Of a DNA stretch of 64,000 nucleotides, positions 45,888 to 54,841 are shown in pieces. Each line of letters opens with the position of its first letter. Positions within the stretch are counted from its first letter, which is position 1. Origin of the DNA: Microvirga aerophila (GTDB lineage: Bacteria; Pseudomonadota; Alphaproteobacteria; Rhizobiales; Beijerinckiaceae); the NCBI RefSeq assembly GCF_003332305.1, contig NZ_QOIO01000017.1, positions 1 to 64,000 of the forward strand. Direction: 5' to 3'. The translations under genes were made by a program, and so were the position numbers. The notes beneath the pieces are model-generated. The model saw only the letters and a list, made by a program, of their open reading frames with translations. It was not told where the DNA came from and ran no database searches.

Positions 45888-46316
45888 CTACGCGGACTGG
45901 GGCTCTGGGACGGCCGGTTCCAACACTTTCAGCACCGTCAGGCGCTTCGTCTCCCCGGTGCGCGTGGTCCAATCAATCGATTTGCCGACGGGAAGCCCGA
46001 TCAGGGCGGTCCCGATCGGCGTGAGCACCGAGATAAGTCCCTTCGAGATATCGGCCTCGTTCGGGTACACGAGGGTAACCGTCTGTACACGCCCCGTCAT
46101 GTCGTCGCGGAAGTCGACCTCGCAGCCCATGCGGACGGTGCCGATGGTATGACGGTCCGTGGTGAGCACATGCGCGCGGTCGAGTTCCTCCGAAAGCCCG
46201 GCTGCGACCTCGGGCATGGTGTGCGCGGCCGCGTTGGCGAGAAGCGAGAGCTTCTCGTGGTCGGCGGCGGTCAGGATGATGCGGGGCTTGGCGCCGCCGA
46301 CGGCTTTCTTGGTCAT
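45888..46316 (-). CDS. Rnk/GreA-family regulator (third, divergent copy)
   Basis: A 142-residue protein: MTKKAVGGAKPRIILTAADH, then EELDRAHVLTTDRHTIGTVR, then ISVLTPIGTALIGLPVGKSI. It has the Rnk layout with a C-terminal GreA/B domain but differs from types A and B in its N-terminus. CAGGAGAC lies upstream of the ATG. It is the fifth Rnk-like gene or pseudogene in the window. Confidence 0.85.
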   Translation of the reverse strand: MTKKAVGGAKPRIILTAADHEKLSLLANAAAHTMPEVAAGLSEELDRAHVLTTDRHTIGTVRMGCEVDFRDDMTGRVQTVTLVYPNEADISKGLISVLTPIGTALIGLPVGKSIDWTTRTGETKRLTVLKVLEPAVPEPQSA

Positions 46317-46352
46317 GGGATGTCTCCTGTTCTATTGGGGACGACGGCAGGT

Positions 46353-46520
46353 TCAGGCTGCCGACGGACCGGGATCATTGTCGTCGTCATTCGTTGGCGG
46401 ATTTGGGACCTGCTCCGTCGCAGGGCGTCGCCGCGGCCTCAGCCGGACCACCTTTCCATCCGACGTCTCCGCATCCTGCGACGCGGGTTCCGATGACGGA
46501 TCGAACAGGGACTGATGCAT
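46353..46520 (-). CDS. Small hypothetical protein, 55 aa
   Basis: The ATG at 46520 follows AGAGGAGG with 8-bp spacing. MHQSLFDPSSEPASQDAETS, then DGKVVRLRPRRRPATEQVPN and an acidic tail. The frame stays open upstream to 46712, but the ribosome-binding site favours the shorter form. KVVRLRPR-type basic patches flanked by disordered stretches are frequent in small alphaproteobacterial proteins. Function unknown. Confidence 0.5.
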   Translation of the reverse strand: MHQSLFDPSSEPASQDAETSDGKVVRLRPRRRPATEQVPNPPTNDDDNDPGPSAA

Positions 46521-46778
46521 GGCACGGCCTCCTCTGCTTTCAGCGTGCCTCTGGGCAATCGCTGACCTAAGCATCTGCACCAGGAGGTTGGCCGTGGGAC
46601 GTCCAGAATCCGGACGTGCTTCGTCCGTCCGCAGGCTGCGCTCTTGGCCTCCGGCTTGAACGGGTTTTCGCTCCGTCATGCGGAACATGCGCTTGAAAAA
46701 GTATTGAAGCATACCGCGGCACCGGATGCGCCAGCACCCGGCCTCACAAGATGTCCGAAGGTTTAAGGATCTTGCGCT

Positions 46779-46816
46779 CCCCGAACTCGGGGTGCGGACG
46801 CACGTCGAGCTCGGGG
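46779..46816 (-). terminator. Hairpin directly after micro-ORF copy 3
   Basis: Arms CCCCGAACTC (46779-46788) and GAGCTCGGGG (46807-46816) pair with one wobble; the loop is 18 nt. On the minus strand it starts at the base after the micro-ORF stop, as in copies 1 and 2. It could end the ptsN transcript. Confidence 0.6.
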
Positions 46817-46882
46817 CTACTTGCCCGCGATGAGGTTGCCTGCCCGGTGCAGGCCGCGATGGAATTGTGCGAAGCTCAACAT
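46817..46882 (-). CDS. Micro-ORF copy 3, 21 aa, RGLHRAGNLIAG family
   Basis: ATG at 46880-46882, TAG at 46817-46819. The peptide begins MLSFAQFH and ends RGLHRAGNLIAG-K. It starts 17 bp after the ptsN stop on the same strand, and AAGGA lies 5 bp before the ATG, so this copy has a usable ribosome-binding site. It is the best candidate for a translated copy. Confidence 0.55.
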   Translation of the reverse strand: MLSFAQFHRGLHRAGNLIAGK

Positions 46883-46899
46883 AATGTCCTTAAGCTGGC

Positions 46900-47439
46900 T
46901 CACATCGACCCGATTGTCAAACCGCACGAGTGCGGTGTGGCGGAATGTCCGGTTTCAGGTTTCTCACCGAGCTCACGCCACGTGTCGCTCGTCAGCATGA
47001 TGTGGATGGCCTCCGCATCCTTCGCAGACCTGAGACGCGCTGCGACTTCGTGGTCGCGCAAGCACCGCGCCACGCAAGCCATGGCCCGCAGATGTGTCGG
47101 ATCATCGCCACCAGGACTCAGTAGTAGGAACACGAGATCGGCAGGGATGTTGTCCGCCGCGCCGAAGTCCTGCGCGGGCCTGAGGCGCGCGAAGACGCCG
47201 GCGGCTTGCTCAAGGCCAAGGATTGCGGCGTGGGGAATGGCGACGCCGCGGCCGAGGCCAAAGCAGGACGTCTTGCCGCGTTCCAGAACCGCATCGCGGA
47301 CAAGCTCATGGTCCAGCGCTGCGCTGTCCGCCGCGATGCGGGTGAGTTCGTTGACGACGCGCCAGACGTCGCGTGCGCTCAAGCGCGAAATCACATGCTC
47401 AGGCGTGACCAGGGATGCCATCATGGTGGGTGCCATCAT
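46900..47439 (-). CDS. PTS EIIA-type regulatory protein (PtsN-like)
   Basis: About 179 residues from MMAPTMMASLVTPEHVISRL. The phospho-acceptor His is in GRGVAIPHAAILGLEQAAGV, and the preceding LVRDAVLERGKTSCFGLG is the PtsN signature. LVFLLLSPGGDDPTHLRAMA and ACVARCLRDHEVAARLRSAK follow. In alphaproteobacteria PtsN relays nitrogen/carbon state; this second-type EIIA is not next to rpoN or hpf. The start is uncertain (several ATGs near 47439). Confidence 0.8.
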   Translation of the reverse strand: MMAPTMMASLVTPEHVISRLSARDVWRVVNELTRIAADSAALDHELVRDAVLERGKTSCFGLGRGVAIPHAAILGLEQAAGVFARLRPAQDFGAADNIPADLVFLLLSPGGDDPTHLRAMACVARCLRDHEVAARLRSAKDAEAIHIMLTSDTWRELGEKPETGHSATPHSCGLTIGSM

Positions 47440-47944
47440 CAATGCCGGCCCCGGCTGTGCGGGCCGCCTTATGCTTCCGGAGAACGGGGCATCGACAGTC
47501 GACCCGCGGCGGCGCTGCCGCGCCACCGGGGGCTCATGAGCCCGTTTGAAGAAGTCCTTTCCGGAACAGCATGCGCTGCATAAGAAGGCGTGTGTTCATG
47601 ACATGATGGCAACGCCCGCCAGCGAGGTAAGTTCAGGCCCGCACCGGAGGCTATCCTTAAGGGTTCGCATACCGTGTATGGCATGCGAGCGTCCCGAGCA
47701 TGGACTCCGCCCCGTCCAGGAGGCGCGATTGCCGACCCATGGCAACTGTCCGTCGGACGCGTCCCGGGCCGGCACCCCGACGTCAGCGCATCATGACGCT
47801 GAAGGCGCAGGGCCCGGATTAGAGCACCATCGCAACTCGCCTGGGCTTGAGTTCCTGCACCGCGGGCCGAATCGCGCGGGAGCACGCTCGGCAATTGGGC
47901 GACTAAGTCCCATCGAGGTCGGCTACCAAGTGAAGGAAAGCAAT
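47440..47944. other. Intergenic region
   Basis: About 500 bp with no supported gene. It should carry the promoter of ptsN and that of the 75-aa gene. The word ATACCGTGTATGGCATGC (around 47670) is partly palindromic but was not assigned to a regulator. Confidence 0.35.
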
Positions 47945-48172
47945 ATGTCCAGTCATTCGCAACGTTTGTCGGGACTGGACAACCATGGTTTCACGGACGT
48001 GGAAGTCGAGGCGCTGGCGCGCGAACCGTTCGAGCGGGCCTCCCGCGACGACACCTTCGATGATCTCAGACGGCGCACCGCGTTCAATCGGCAGGATGCG
48101 GGCAGGCTCCGGCATTGGATCAGGGCCGCGCATGCCCTGTTGAAGGAGGGGCGAACGGTTCGTCCTCGATGA
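47945..48172 (+). CDS. Small hypothetical protein, 75 aa
   Basis: The ATG at 47945 follows GAAGGAAAGC. MSSHSQRLSGLDNHGFTDVE, then DDLRRRTAFNRQDAGRLRHW and IRAAHALLKEGRTVRPR. A charged helical protein with no recognised family. The ribosome-binding site and composition support a real gene. Confidence 0.5.
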   Translation: MSSHSQRLSGLDNHGFTDVEVEALAREPFERASRDDTFDDLRRRTAFNRQDAGRLRHWIRAAHALLKEGRTVRPR

Positions 48173-48567
48173 TCGCCCCGACGGTTGTCCGCGTGGCGTA
48201 CCATCCCGTGACCTTGCCGGACATGCCTTCGTCGCAGGCGCGCCGTCCGTGCGTCGCAGATGCGCGGATGTCGTCCCATAAACATCGCGAAGCATTCGCC
48301 GAAGCTTGATTTCAAGGATCCAGTGCTTACCTCAAGGGTGTCATGATTATGCTGCTTCACTTCCAAAACTCCCGCGCGGGTCGCCTCCAACCAGGCCACT
48401 GAACCCCGAAGGCCGGCCTGCCCCATCGCGGCAGCCCGCCATTCGGGGCCATGACGTTTCCTGAACAATCATCGGACACACGGTGCCCCTTCAGGGGCCG
48501 GCGCGGCATGCGCCCTGTCAGGACCGTCCTTCAGATTCTGCATGCTGCGCCGCGCGGAGGAGAAGTC
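48173..48567. other. Intergenic region upstream of CBS-BON copy 2
   Basis: About 395 bp without a supported gene; only shadow frames on both strands. Probably promoter and leader of the CBS-BON gene. Confidence 0.35.
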
Positions 48568-49467
48568 ATGACCGCAAGCTATCGCCGCTCGACCGAGCCG
48601 CTGTCGCCGCACCTGCTGCCATCGTTGGCCCTTGGTCAATCTCCCGTTCCGGATGGCGACGGACGCATCACGCCGTTGCCGTGGCGCCTGAGGCGGGAGG
48701 CCCTTGGCCGCTCGACACCCGGCAAGTCCCACGGACAGGGCCGCAGGTCTCAGCATCCGCCCGCAGGCGAGGCACCGCCGCTGCTCACCGTCGCGGATGT
48801 GATGACGCGCGACGTGGTCTCCGTCTCGACGGCCACTCCGGTGAGCGAGATCGCCGGCGCGCTGTCCGGCAAGAGGATCAGCGCCGTGCCGGTGGTCGGG
48901 GTGGATGGAAGTCTCCTCGGCATCGTCAGCGAGTCCGACCTGATCCGCCGGGCCGAGATCGGAACCCAGCGCAGGCGGTCCTTGTGGCGCAGGGTATTTG
49001 CCGATGCAAGTGCGGAGGCGTCCGACTACGTCCGGGCTCACGGCAGGAAGGCGCGGCACGTCATGACATTGGAGGTCGTCACGGTCACTGAGGACATGAC
49101 GCTCGCGGAAGTCGCTGACTTGATGGAGAGGCGACGTCTCAAGCGGCTTCCCGTCGTTCGCGGCAATCGTCTTGTCGGCATCGTCAGCCGCAGCGACCTC
49201 GTCAGGGCCGTGGCACGCCATCGCGTCCCCTCGTTCGCGAACCCTGCCACGGACGACACCATCCTGCGGGACCTGTCGGCACGCGTGGAGGCGCTGTCCC
49301 CATCGCCCCGGCTCATCAACGTCTCGGTGCATCGGGGCAACGCTGACATTGCCGGACTCGTAGAATCGGCGGCTGAGCGGGAGGCGATCCTCGTCGCGGC
49401 CGAGAACACGCCCGGGATCCGCTCGATCCAGGACCGGATGATCCTGCGACCTCGCTCCGTTTCCTGA
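48568..49467 (+). CDS. CBS-pair plus BON-like domain protein (copy 2)
   Basis: A 299-residue protein; ATG after GGAGGAGAAG. It has a disordered N-terminal extension of about 70 residues, two CBS domains (LLTVADVMTRDVVSVSTATP and HVMTLEVVTVTEDMTLAEVA) and a weaker C-terminal BON-like segment (INVSVHRGNADIAGLVESAA). It is paralogous to the gene at 33606, with the extra N-terminus as the main difference. Confidence 0.85.
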   Translation: MTASYRRSTEPLSPHLLPSLALGQSPVPDGDGRITPLPWRLRREALGRSTPGKSHGQGRRSQHPPAGEAPPLLTVADVMTRDVVSVSTATPVSEIAGALSGKRISAVPVVGVDGSLLGIVSESDLIRRAEIGTQRRRSLWRRVFADASAEASDYVRAHGRKARHVMTLEVVTVTEDMTLAEVADLMERRRLKRLPVVRGNRLVGIVSRSDLVRAVARHRVPSFANPATDDTILRDLSARVEALSPSPRLINVSVHRGNADIAGLVESAAEREAILVAAENTPGIRSIQDRMILRPRSVS

Positions 49468-49483
49468 TCCGGAGGACGATCCG

Positions 49484-49699
49484 ATGACGCGCTTTCGCGC
49501 AACCTTGATGGCGGCCATCCTGTTCGGTGGCGTGTGCCTGATGCTCGGGACTCTCGGAGCGATGATGATCGAGTCAGGGAGGATTCTCTCGATCTACGGC
49601 GTCGCTGTTATCGGCTTCGCCGCATGGGTTTGCCGGGAAACGTACCAAGGGAGCCGAGCAGGACAAGGCGAGCCGAGCCCCAGGCGATCATTGCCATGA
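49484..49699 (+). CDS. Small two-span membrane protein, 71 aa
   Basis: MTRFRATLMAAILFGGVCLM begins span 1; ILSIYGVAVIGFAAWVCRET is span 2; the tail is basic and disordered. It starts 16 bp after the CBS-BON stop with CGGAGGACG upstream, so it is probably co-transcribed with it. Function unknown. Confidence 0.6.
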   Translation: MTRFRATLMAAILFGGVCLMLGTLGAMMIESGRILSIYGVAVIGFAAWVCRETYQGSRAGQGEPSPRRSLP

Positions 49700-49837
49700 G
49701 GAGCATGGCCCCTTCCGCCTTCACTTCTCACCCGTGATCGACGATCCGGTGAGCGCCGCGGGCCTCGTGGAGCCTTGAGCCTCTGACCGCCCCTGTCCTC
49801 CCTCTGATCCAGGACACGTTTGACCAAGGAGAAGCCA

Positions 49838-50203
49838 ATGACACTCACCAGGAAGCCTCCCATAGCCGTGCAGAGTTCAACCGTGGAATTGGGCACCGCG
49901 CTCCCCGAGTACGCCCGGACCCGCGTCCAGCAGGTGGCGGGCAAGTATTTCGGCGACCTGAGCGGAGCGGCGGTTTACTTCAGCCGCGAAGGGGCCTCGT
50001 ACCGCTGCACCGTCAACATGCAGATGGGATCCCTCAGGATCGTGACGGGCGAGGCGGTCGGGCCGGACTGCCACCGAGCCTTCGACGGGGCGCTCGGGAA
50101 GGCCGCCAAGCAACTCCGGCGCCTGAAGCGTGCCTTGCGGGATGACAAGCCGTTCAAGCTGGACAAGGACGCACTGCTGCGCGAGGGACTGCGCGGAACC
50201 TGA
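49838..50203 (+). CDS. HPF/RaiA-like ribosome-associated protein
   Basis: A 121-residue protein; ATG at 49838 with AAGGAGAAG upstream. ALPEYARTRVQQVAGKYFGD, then AAVYFSREGASYRCTVNMQM and CHRAFDGALGKAAKQLRRLK follow the beta-alpha-beta3-alpha pattern of hibernation factors. It is the short form without the dimerising C-terminal domain. It may protect ribosomes during stress; it is more divergent than true HPF. Confidence 0.7.
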   Translation: MTLTRKPPIAVQSSTVELGTALPEYARTRVQQVAGKYFGDLSGAAVYFSREGASYRCTVNMQMGSLRIVTGEAVGPDCHRAFDGALGKAAKQLRRLKRALRDDKPFKLDKDALLREGLRGT

Positions 50204-50430
50204 TGACCATGGGGCCGGCCTGAGAGAACTTCCGCTGACCCGCAACGCAAGGACTCGGTCTCCGCCCCCGGCGGCTGTCCCTCCGGTTCGTCCCAGGGGC
50301 GGCATCCCGACGTTGATGCGAACGGGCAACACCGAACGACCCTCGCCTCCCCTATCCGGTCGTGTCACACCCTGGCCATAAAGGTGCCGCGAGTGGGGCA
50401 CGGTCCCATCGACCCGAAAGGAGAACAAGA

Positions 50431-51132
50431 TTGTCGTTATCCCTCACCCGGCGGGCGCTGCTCGCCGGACTGCCTCTCTCGCTCACCGCCTGCGTCTCGG
50501 CCGGGCGCACCGCCAATCCTTCCAAACCCGCCGTCGATCCTACCATCGCCGCCATGTACGCCTCCCTGACCGATGAGCCGCACCTGGTGCCGGCCGTCGA
50601 CGTCAGCCGGGTTCCTCCGCAATACGTCCGGCGGGTCGTCGCCTTCCAGGGTCCCGAGCATCCCGGGAGCCTCGTCGTGGATCCCTCGCGGCGGTTCCTC
50701 TACCTCGTCCAGGAGGACGGGACGGCGCTGCGCTACGGCTGCGGCGTCGGCAAGGCCGGCTTCGACTACCAGGGGAGCGCGGTCATCGGGCGCAAGGCGC
50801 ACTGGCCGCGCTGGACCCCCACGCCCAACATGATCAAGCTCGAGCCGGAGCGCTACGGCCCATACGCTGGCGGCGTGGAGGGCGGCCTCAAAAGTCCGCT
50901 CGGCGCGCGGGCGCTGTACCTCTACCGCGACGGCCGTGACACCCTCTACCGCATCCACGGCACGCACGAACCCGACACCATCGGCCACTCGGTCTCCAGC
51001 GGGTGCATCCGCCTGTTCAACCAGGACATCGTCGACCTGCACCGCCGGGTGCCCGTGGGCACCAGCGTCACGGTGCTGGAGGCCGATGCAGAGGACCGGA
51101 CCGTGCCGGACGGATCCCCTGTAGGGGTATGA
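50431..51132 (+). CDS. L,D-transpeptidase (YkuD family), probable lipoprotein
   Basis: A 233-residue protein from TTG at 50431, chosen because AAAGGAGAAC lies just upstream. The leader RRALLAGLPLSLTACVSAG has a lipobox (LTAC). The YkuD domain has the catalytic motif HGTHEPDTIGHSVSSGCIRL (His, Ser-Gly-Cys-Ile-Arg). It forms 3-3 peptidoglycan cross-links or anchors protein in the periplasm. The downstream neighbour is a bifunctional PBP, beyond an unexpected glycine riboswitch. Confidence 0.88.
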   Translation: MSLSLTRRALLAGLPLSLTACVSAGRTANPSKPAVDPTIAAMYASLTDEPHLVPAVDVSRVPPQYVRRVVAFQGPEHPGSLVVDPSRRFLYLVQEDGTALRYGCGVGKAGFDYQGSAVIGRKAHWPRWTPTPNMIKLEPERYGPYAGGVEGGLKSPLGARALYLYRDGRDTLYRIHGTHEPDTIGHSVSSGCIRLFNQDIVDLHRRVPVGTSVTVLEADAEDRTVPDGSPVGV

Positions 51133-51189
51133 ACGCACACCTGAACAACACAATTCTGCCACAAATTACGGTAGATTGACCTCAGCAAT

Positions 51190-51370
51190 GAGCGGGAGAG
51201 AGCCAGCGTGCTGGCCGCCGAAGGAGCAACTGCCCCGGAAACTCTCAGGCACCCAGAACCGCTTCGTTGCCCAACACTCTGAAAAGTGGAGCATCCCGCT
51301 CCCGCCCATGGTGAAAGTCGCGGCTGCCCTGCGCATCCCGACGAAACTCTCAGGCCAATGACAGAGGGGG
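51190..51370 (+). ncRNA. Tandem glycine riboswitch with no glycine gene downstream
   Basis: Two glycine aptamers in series. Aptamer 1 (about 51191-51253) has GCGGGAGAGAGCC, GCCGCCGAAGGAGCAACTGC and CCCCGGAAACTCTCAGGCA. Aptamer 2 (about 51262-51352) has the linker and CGACGAAACTCTCAGGCC, closed by ACAGAGGGGG. These are the class consensus parts. Normally it precedes gcvT-gcvH-gcvP. Here it lies between an L,D-transpeptidase gene and a PBP1A gene, and no gcv gene or clear remnant follows. Confidence 0.85.
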
Positions 51371-51744
51371 CTCCTTCCGCGGCATCGCCCGCGGACCATG
51401 ACGGAGCCTGACGAATGCCCTTCCCCCAGATGCCCGCAAGCCATGATGCGTCCCGTTCGCCACGCCGGCCGACGAGGAATCCGTCGCTCCGGATCCGGCC
51501 GCGCCCGGGTCGCTGACGCGCCGCGACCCATCCCCGAACATCACTCGACCGTTTCCGCGACAGGACTCGCGTCGCTGACGCACGCCCTGGCGCATCCCGT
51601 GATGCGTGAACGATCACGGCTACCCGTCCCCACGGGCGGTCGCAGGCGGTGGTGCTGACGGGGGTTCACCATAGGTCTTCCTTCGTCATCGAGCGGGTGC
51701 CTTTGCGCGAACGCAAGGACTCGCCCAAACCACGTGTGCCCGCG
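51371..51744. other. Leader between glycine riboswitch and PBP1A gene
   Basis: No gene is assigned. An ATG at 51398 opens an 86-codon frame (MTEPDECPSPRC...) whose first residues resemble a GcvT start by length and position only; the rest does not. A CCGCGG-CATCGC-CCGCGG hairpin (near 51377-51394) follows the riboswitch and could be part of its expression platform. Confidence 0.35.
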
Positions 51745-54162
51745 ATGCGCTTCGTTCTCCGTTTCTCCGGCTTTGCCATGGCCCTGGCCTCGCTCGTCCT
51801 CGTCAGCGGCTCGCTGGCGGTCGGAATCCTGCTCTGGCATCTCTCCGCCGACCTGCCCGACCACGCCGAACTCGCGCGCTACGAGCCTGCGGTGACGACG
51901 CGCCTGCATGCCGCCGACGGCAGGATCATCGCCGAATACGCGCGCCAGAACCGTCTGTACCTTCCCCTGGCGGCCGTGCCACAGCGGATCGTCGCCGCCT
52001 TCCTGTCGGCGGAGGACCGACACTTCTACGGGCACAACGGCATCGACCCCAGGGGCATCGGCCGTGCCTTGCTGGCCAACCTCGCCAGCGACGCGGGCCG
52101 ACCGCAGGGCGCCTCGACCATCACGCAGCAGGTCGCCAAGAACCTGCTGCTGTCGCGCGAGCAGACCTACAGCCGCAAGATCAAGGAGATCCTCCTCGCC
52201 TTCCGGATCGAGGAGACCTTCAGCAAGAACCGCATCCTCGAGCTGTACCTCAACGAGATCTACTTCGGCATGGGCCACTACGGCGTCGCCGCGGCCGCGC
52301 TGGGCTACTTCGACAAGTCCGTGCACGAGCTGAGCCTCGCCGAAGCCGCCTATCTCGCGGCCTTGCCGAAGGGGCCGAACAACTACCACCCCTTGCGCCA
52401 GCCTGAGGCGGCGATGGCCCGCCGCAACTGGGTGCTGGAGCGCATGGCCGCCAACGGCTACATCGCGCAGCACGAGGCCGACGTGGCGATGGAGGAGGCG
52501 CTCGTCATCAATCCGCGCTCGGTGTCCCCGCACGAGACCCAGGCCGGCTACTTCGCCGAGGAGGTCCGGCGCGAGCTCGCCAACCGCTACGGCGAGGCGG
52601 CGCTCTACGAGGGCGGCCTTTCCGTGCGCACGACGCTCGACGCGAAGATGCAGGCCTCGGCCCGCAAGAGCCTCGTCGACGGCCTGGTCCGCTTCGACGA
52701 AGCCCGGGGCTGGCGCGGAACCGAGACGCGGCTTGTCTCTGTCGAGGGCGATTGGGGCTTTCAACTCGCCGAACTGCCGGCGCTTGAGGACATCCGCCCG
52801 TGGCAGCAGGCCGTCGTTCTCTCGGTCGACGCCAAGAGCGCGCGGATCGGCCTGCGGCCGGAAAGAGACGTTGCAGGGGCCGTCGAGGCCGCCCGCCGCA
52901 CGGGACGGATCACGGGCAATGGCATCCGCTGGACGGGCAAGGGCCGCGTGGGCGATGTCCTGCGGGTCGGTGACGTCATCCATGTCGAGCCGACCGGGAA
53001 GGGGGCGAACGAGTATCGGCTGCGGCAGCTTCCCGAGGTCTCCGGAGCGTTGGTCGCGCTCGAGCCGGACACCGGGCGCATTCGCGCCATGGTGGGCGGC
53101 TTCTCGTTCAGCCAGAACGAGTTCAACCGCGTCACCCAAGCCTGGCGCCAGCCCGGCTCCACGTTCAAGGCCATCGTCTACGCGGCGGCCCTGGACAGCG
53201 GCTACACTCCGTCCAGCCTCGTTCTCGATGCGCCCCTGTCCATCAACCAGGGCGTGGGGCAGGCACCCTGGTCCCCGGGCAACTACAACGGCCGTTATGA
53301 CGGTCCATCCACGCTCCGCATGGGGCTGGAGCGCTCCAAGAACGTGATGACGGTCCGGTTGGCTCGCGACGTCGGCATGCCGCTCGTCGCCGACTATGCC
53401 CGCCGCCTCGGCGTCCAGGACGACCTGCCGCCCCTGCTCGCGATGGCGCTGGGGTCCGGCGAGACGACGGTGCTGCGGATGACGACCGCCTACGCGATGT
53501 TCGTCAACGGCGGCCGCTACATCCGTCCCACCCTGATCGAGCACATCCAGGATCGGCATGGGGAGACCATCTTCCGGCATGATCGGCGGTCATGCTCCGG
53601 CTGCTCCGCCTCCTCCTGGCGCAACCAAAACGTTCCCAGGCTTGCTGATAAGGTGGAGCAGGTCATCGATCCGCTGACCGCCTACCAGGTGACCTCCCTT
53701 CTGGAGGGCGTCGTCGAGCGCACGCTGCCGCGGGTGTTCTCCGGCTTCGATCGGCCGCTCGCCGGCAAGACCGGAACAACGAACGACGCCAAGGACCTAT
53801 GGTTCGTCGGCTCGACGCCGGAACTCGCCGTCGGCGTGTTCCTCGGCTACGACCGTCCCCGCTCGCTCGGCACGTCGGCCTACGGCTCCGGGCACGCCGC
53901 GCCCATCGTCCGCGCCTTCCTGGAGCGCGCGCTGGCAGGCAAGCCACGTACTGCCTTCCGCGTTCCGGCCGGCATCAAGCTGATCCCGGTCAACCCCTAC
54001 ACGGGCGGGCGCAGCGGTCCCGGGTCTGGCGCGATCCTGGAGGCGTTCAAGCCGGGCACCGAGCCGCCGATCGCGGAGCCTCCCGCGATCGCTGACGCGA
54101 TGCCGGCCGACGTCCCGTCCCGGGAGGCTTATTCCCCTCCCAGGTCCACCTACTTCCAATGA
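51745..54162 (+). CDS. Bifunctional penicillin-binding protein 1A
   Basis: About 805 residues from MRFVLRFSGFAMALAS (a GTG at 51649 would add 32 residues). One membrane span is followed by a glycosyltransferase domain (FLSAEDRHFYGHNGIDPRGI, GASTITQQVAKNLLL, LELYLNEIYFG). The transpeptidase domain has SxxK in QPGSTFKAIVYAAALDSG, SxN in MGLERSKNVMTVRLA, and KTGT in AGKTGTTNDAKDLWFVGS. It polymerises and cross-links peptidoglycan. The linker is unusually rich in tryptophan/charged loops around residues 360-450, and the C-terminus is Pro-rich. Confidence 0.9.
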   Translation: MRFVLRFSGFAMALASLVLVSGSLAVGILLWHLSADLPDHAELARYEPAVTTRLHAADGRIIAEYARQNRLYLPLAAVPQRIVAAFLSAEDRHFYGHNGIDPRGIGRALLANLASDAGRPQGASTITQQVAKNLLLSREQTYSRKIKEILLAFRIEETFSKNRILELYLNEIYFGMGHYGVAAAALGYFDKSVHELSLAEAAYLAALPKGPNNYHPLRQPEAAMARRNWVLERMAANGYIAQHEADVAMEEALVINPRSVSPHETQAGYFAEEVRRELANRYGEAALYEGGLSVRTTLDAKMQASARKSLVDGLVRFDEARGWRGTETRLVSVEGDWGFQLAELPALEDIRPWQQAVVLSVDAKSARIGLRPERDVAGAVEAARRTGRITGNGIRWTGKGRVGDVLRVGDVIHVEPTGKGANEYRLRQLPEVSGALVALEPDTGRIRAMVGGFSFSQNEFNRVTQAWRQPGSTFKAIVYAAALDSGYTPSSLVLDAPLSINQGVGQAPWSPGNYNGRYDGPSTLRMGLERSKNVMTVRLARDVGMPLVADYARRLGVQDDLPPLLAMALGSGETTVLRMTTAYAMFVNGGRYIRPTLIEHIQDRHGETIFRHDRRSCSGCSASSWRNQNVPRLADKVEQVIDPLTAYQVTSLLEGVVERTLPRVFSGFDRPLAGKTGTTNDAKDLWFVGSTPELAVGVFLGYDRPRSLGTSAYGSGHAAPIVRAFLERALAGKPRTAFRVPAGIKLIPVNPYTGGRSGPGSGAILEAFKPGTEPPIAEPPAIADAMPADVPSREAYSPPRSTYFQ

Positions 54163-54196
54163 CGATGACCTGCCCTTCCTGACGGGAACGTGAGAG

Positions 54197-54841
54197 ATGT
54201 TCGACACTTTTGCCGCCCTGCTCGACTGGTTCGGGATCGTGGTCTTCGCCACCACCGGGGCGCTCGTCGCCTCACGCAAGCAGATGGACCTGGTCGGCTT
54301 CGTGCTGCTCGGCACCGCGACCGGGATCGGCGGCGGGACGATCCGCGACACCCTCATCAACGCGCTGCCGGTCTTCTGGGTGCGGGAGCCGGCCTACCTG
54401 GTCACATGCGTGCTGGTCTCCTGCGCGACGTTCTTCCTCGCCCATATTCCGCAGTCGCGCCTCAAGGTCCTCTTGTGGTGCGATGCCGTCGGCATGGCCC
54501 TGTTCGCGGTGACCGGGGCAGAGAAGGCGCTGCTGGCCGATGCGGGGCCCATCGTGGCCGTCGCGATGGGCGTGGTCACCGCCACCTTCGGCGGCATCGT
54601 CAGGGATATCCTCGGCGGCGAAAGCCCGGTCATCCTCAGCCGCGAGATCTATGTGTCGGCGGCGCTGGGCGGGGCGGCGATCTTCGTTGCCCTGGCCATG
54701 GCGGGCGTTCCGCGCGAGTGCGCGCTGGCCGGCGGTTTCCTGGTTGGGCTTGCCATCAGGGCGGCGGCGCTGCGGTGGGACTGGTCCCTGCCACGCTATC
54801 GGTCGCGGCCCGGGCGCACGCGGGAAGAGATCGATCCTTGA
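54197..54841 (+). CDS. TRIC/UPF0126 (YicG-type) membrane channel protein
   Basis: A 214-residue protein with seven membrane spans made of two repeats, each with a glycine/Arg-Asp motif: GTATGIGGGTIRDTL and VTATFGGIVRDILGGE. This is the bacterial trimeric intracellular cation (TRIC) channel family. It begins 34 bp after PBP1A. The C-terminal tail is basic (PRYRSRPGRTREE). Confidence 0.88.
   Translation: MFDTFAALLDWFGIVVFATTGALVASRKQMDLVGFVLLGTATGIGGGTIRDTLINALPVFWVREPAYLVTCVLVSCATFFLAHIPQSRLKVLLWCDAVGMALFAVTGAEKALLADAGPIVAVAMGVVTATFGGIVRDILGGESPVILSREIYVSAALGGAAIFVALAMAGVPRECALAGGFLVGLAIRAAALRWDWSLPRYRSRPGRTREEIDP

Noticed and set aside
45579..46496. 305-codon plus-strand frame
   Set aside because: It is mostly antisense to the rnk gene at 45888. 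Only its first part (from 45711) has a ribosome-binding site and is noted as a possible truncated gene.
51398..51658. gcvT remnant after the glycine riboswitch
   Set aside because: Only the first few residues resemble a GcvT start; no aminomethyltransferase motif follows in any frame.
51541..53580. 679-codon minus-strand frame
   Set aside because: It is fully antisense to the PBP1A gene, which has all active-site motifs. Long opposite frames are expected in high-GC DNA.
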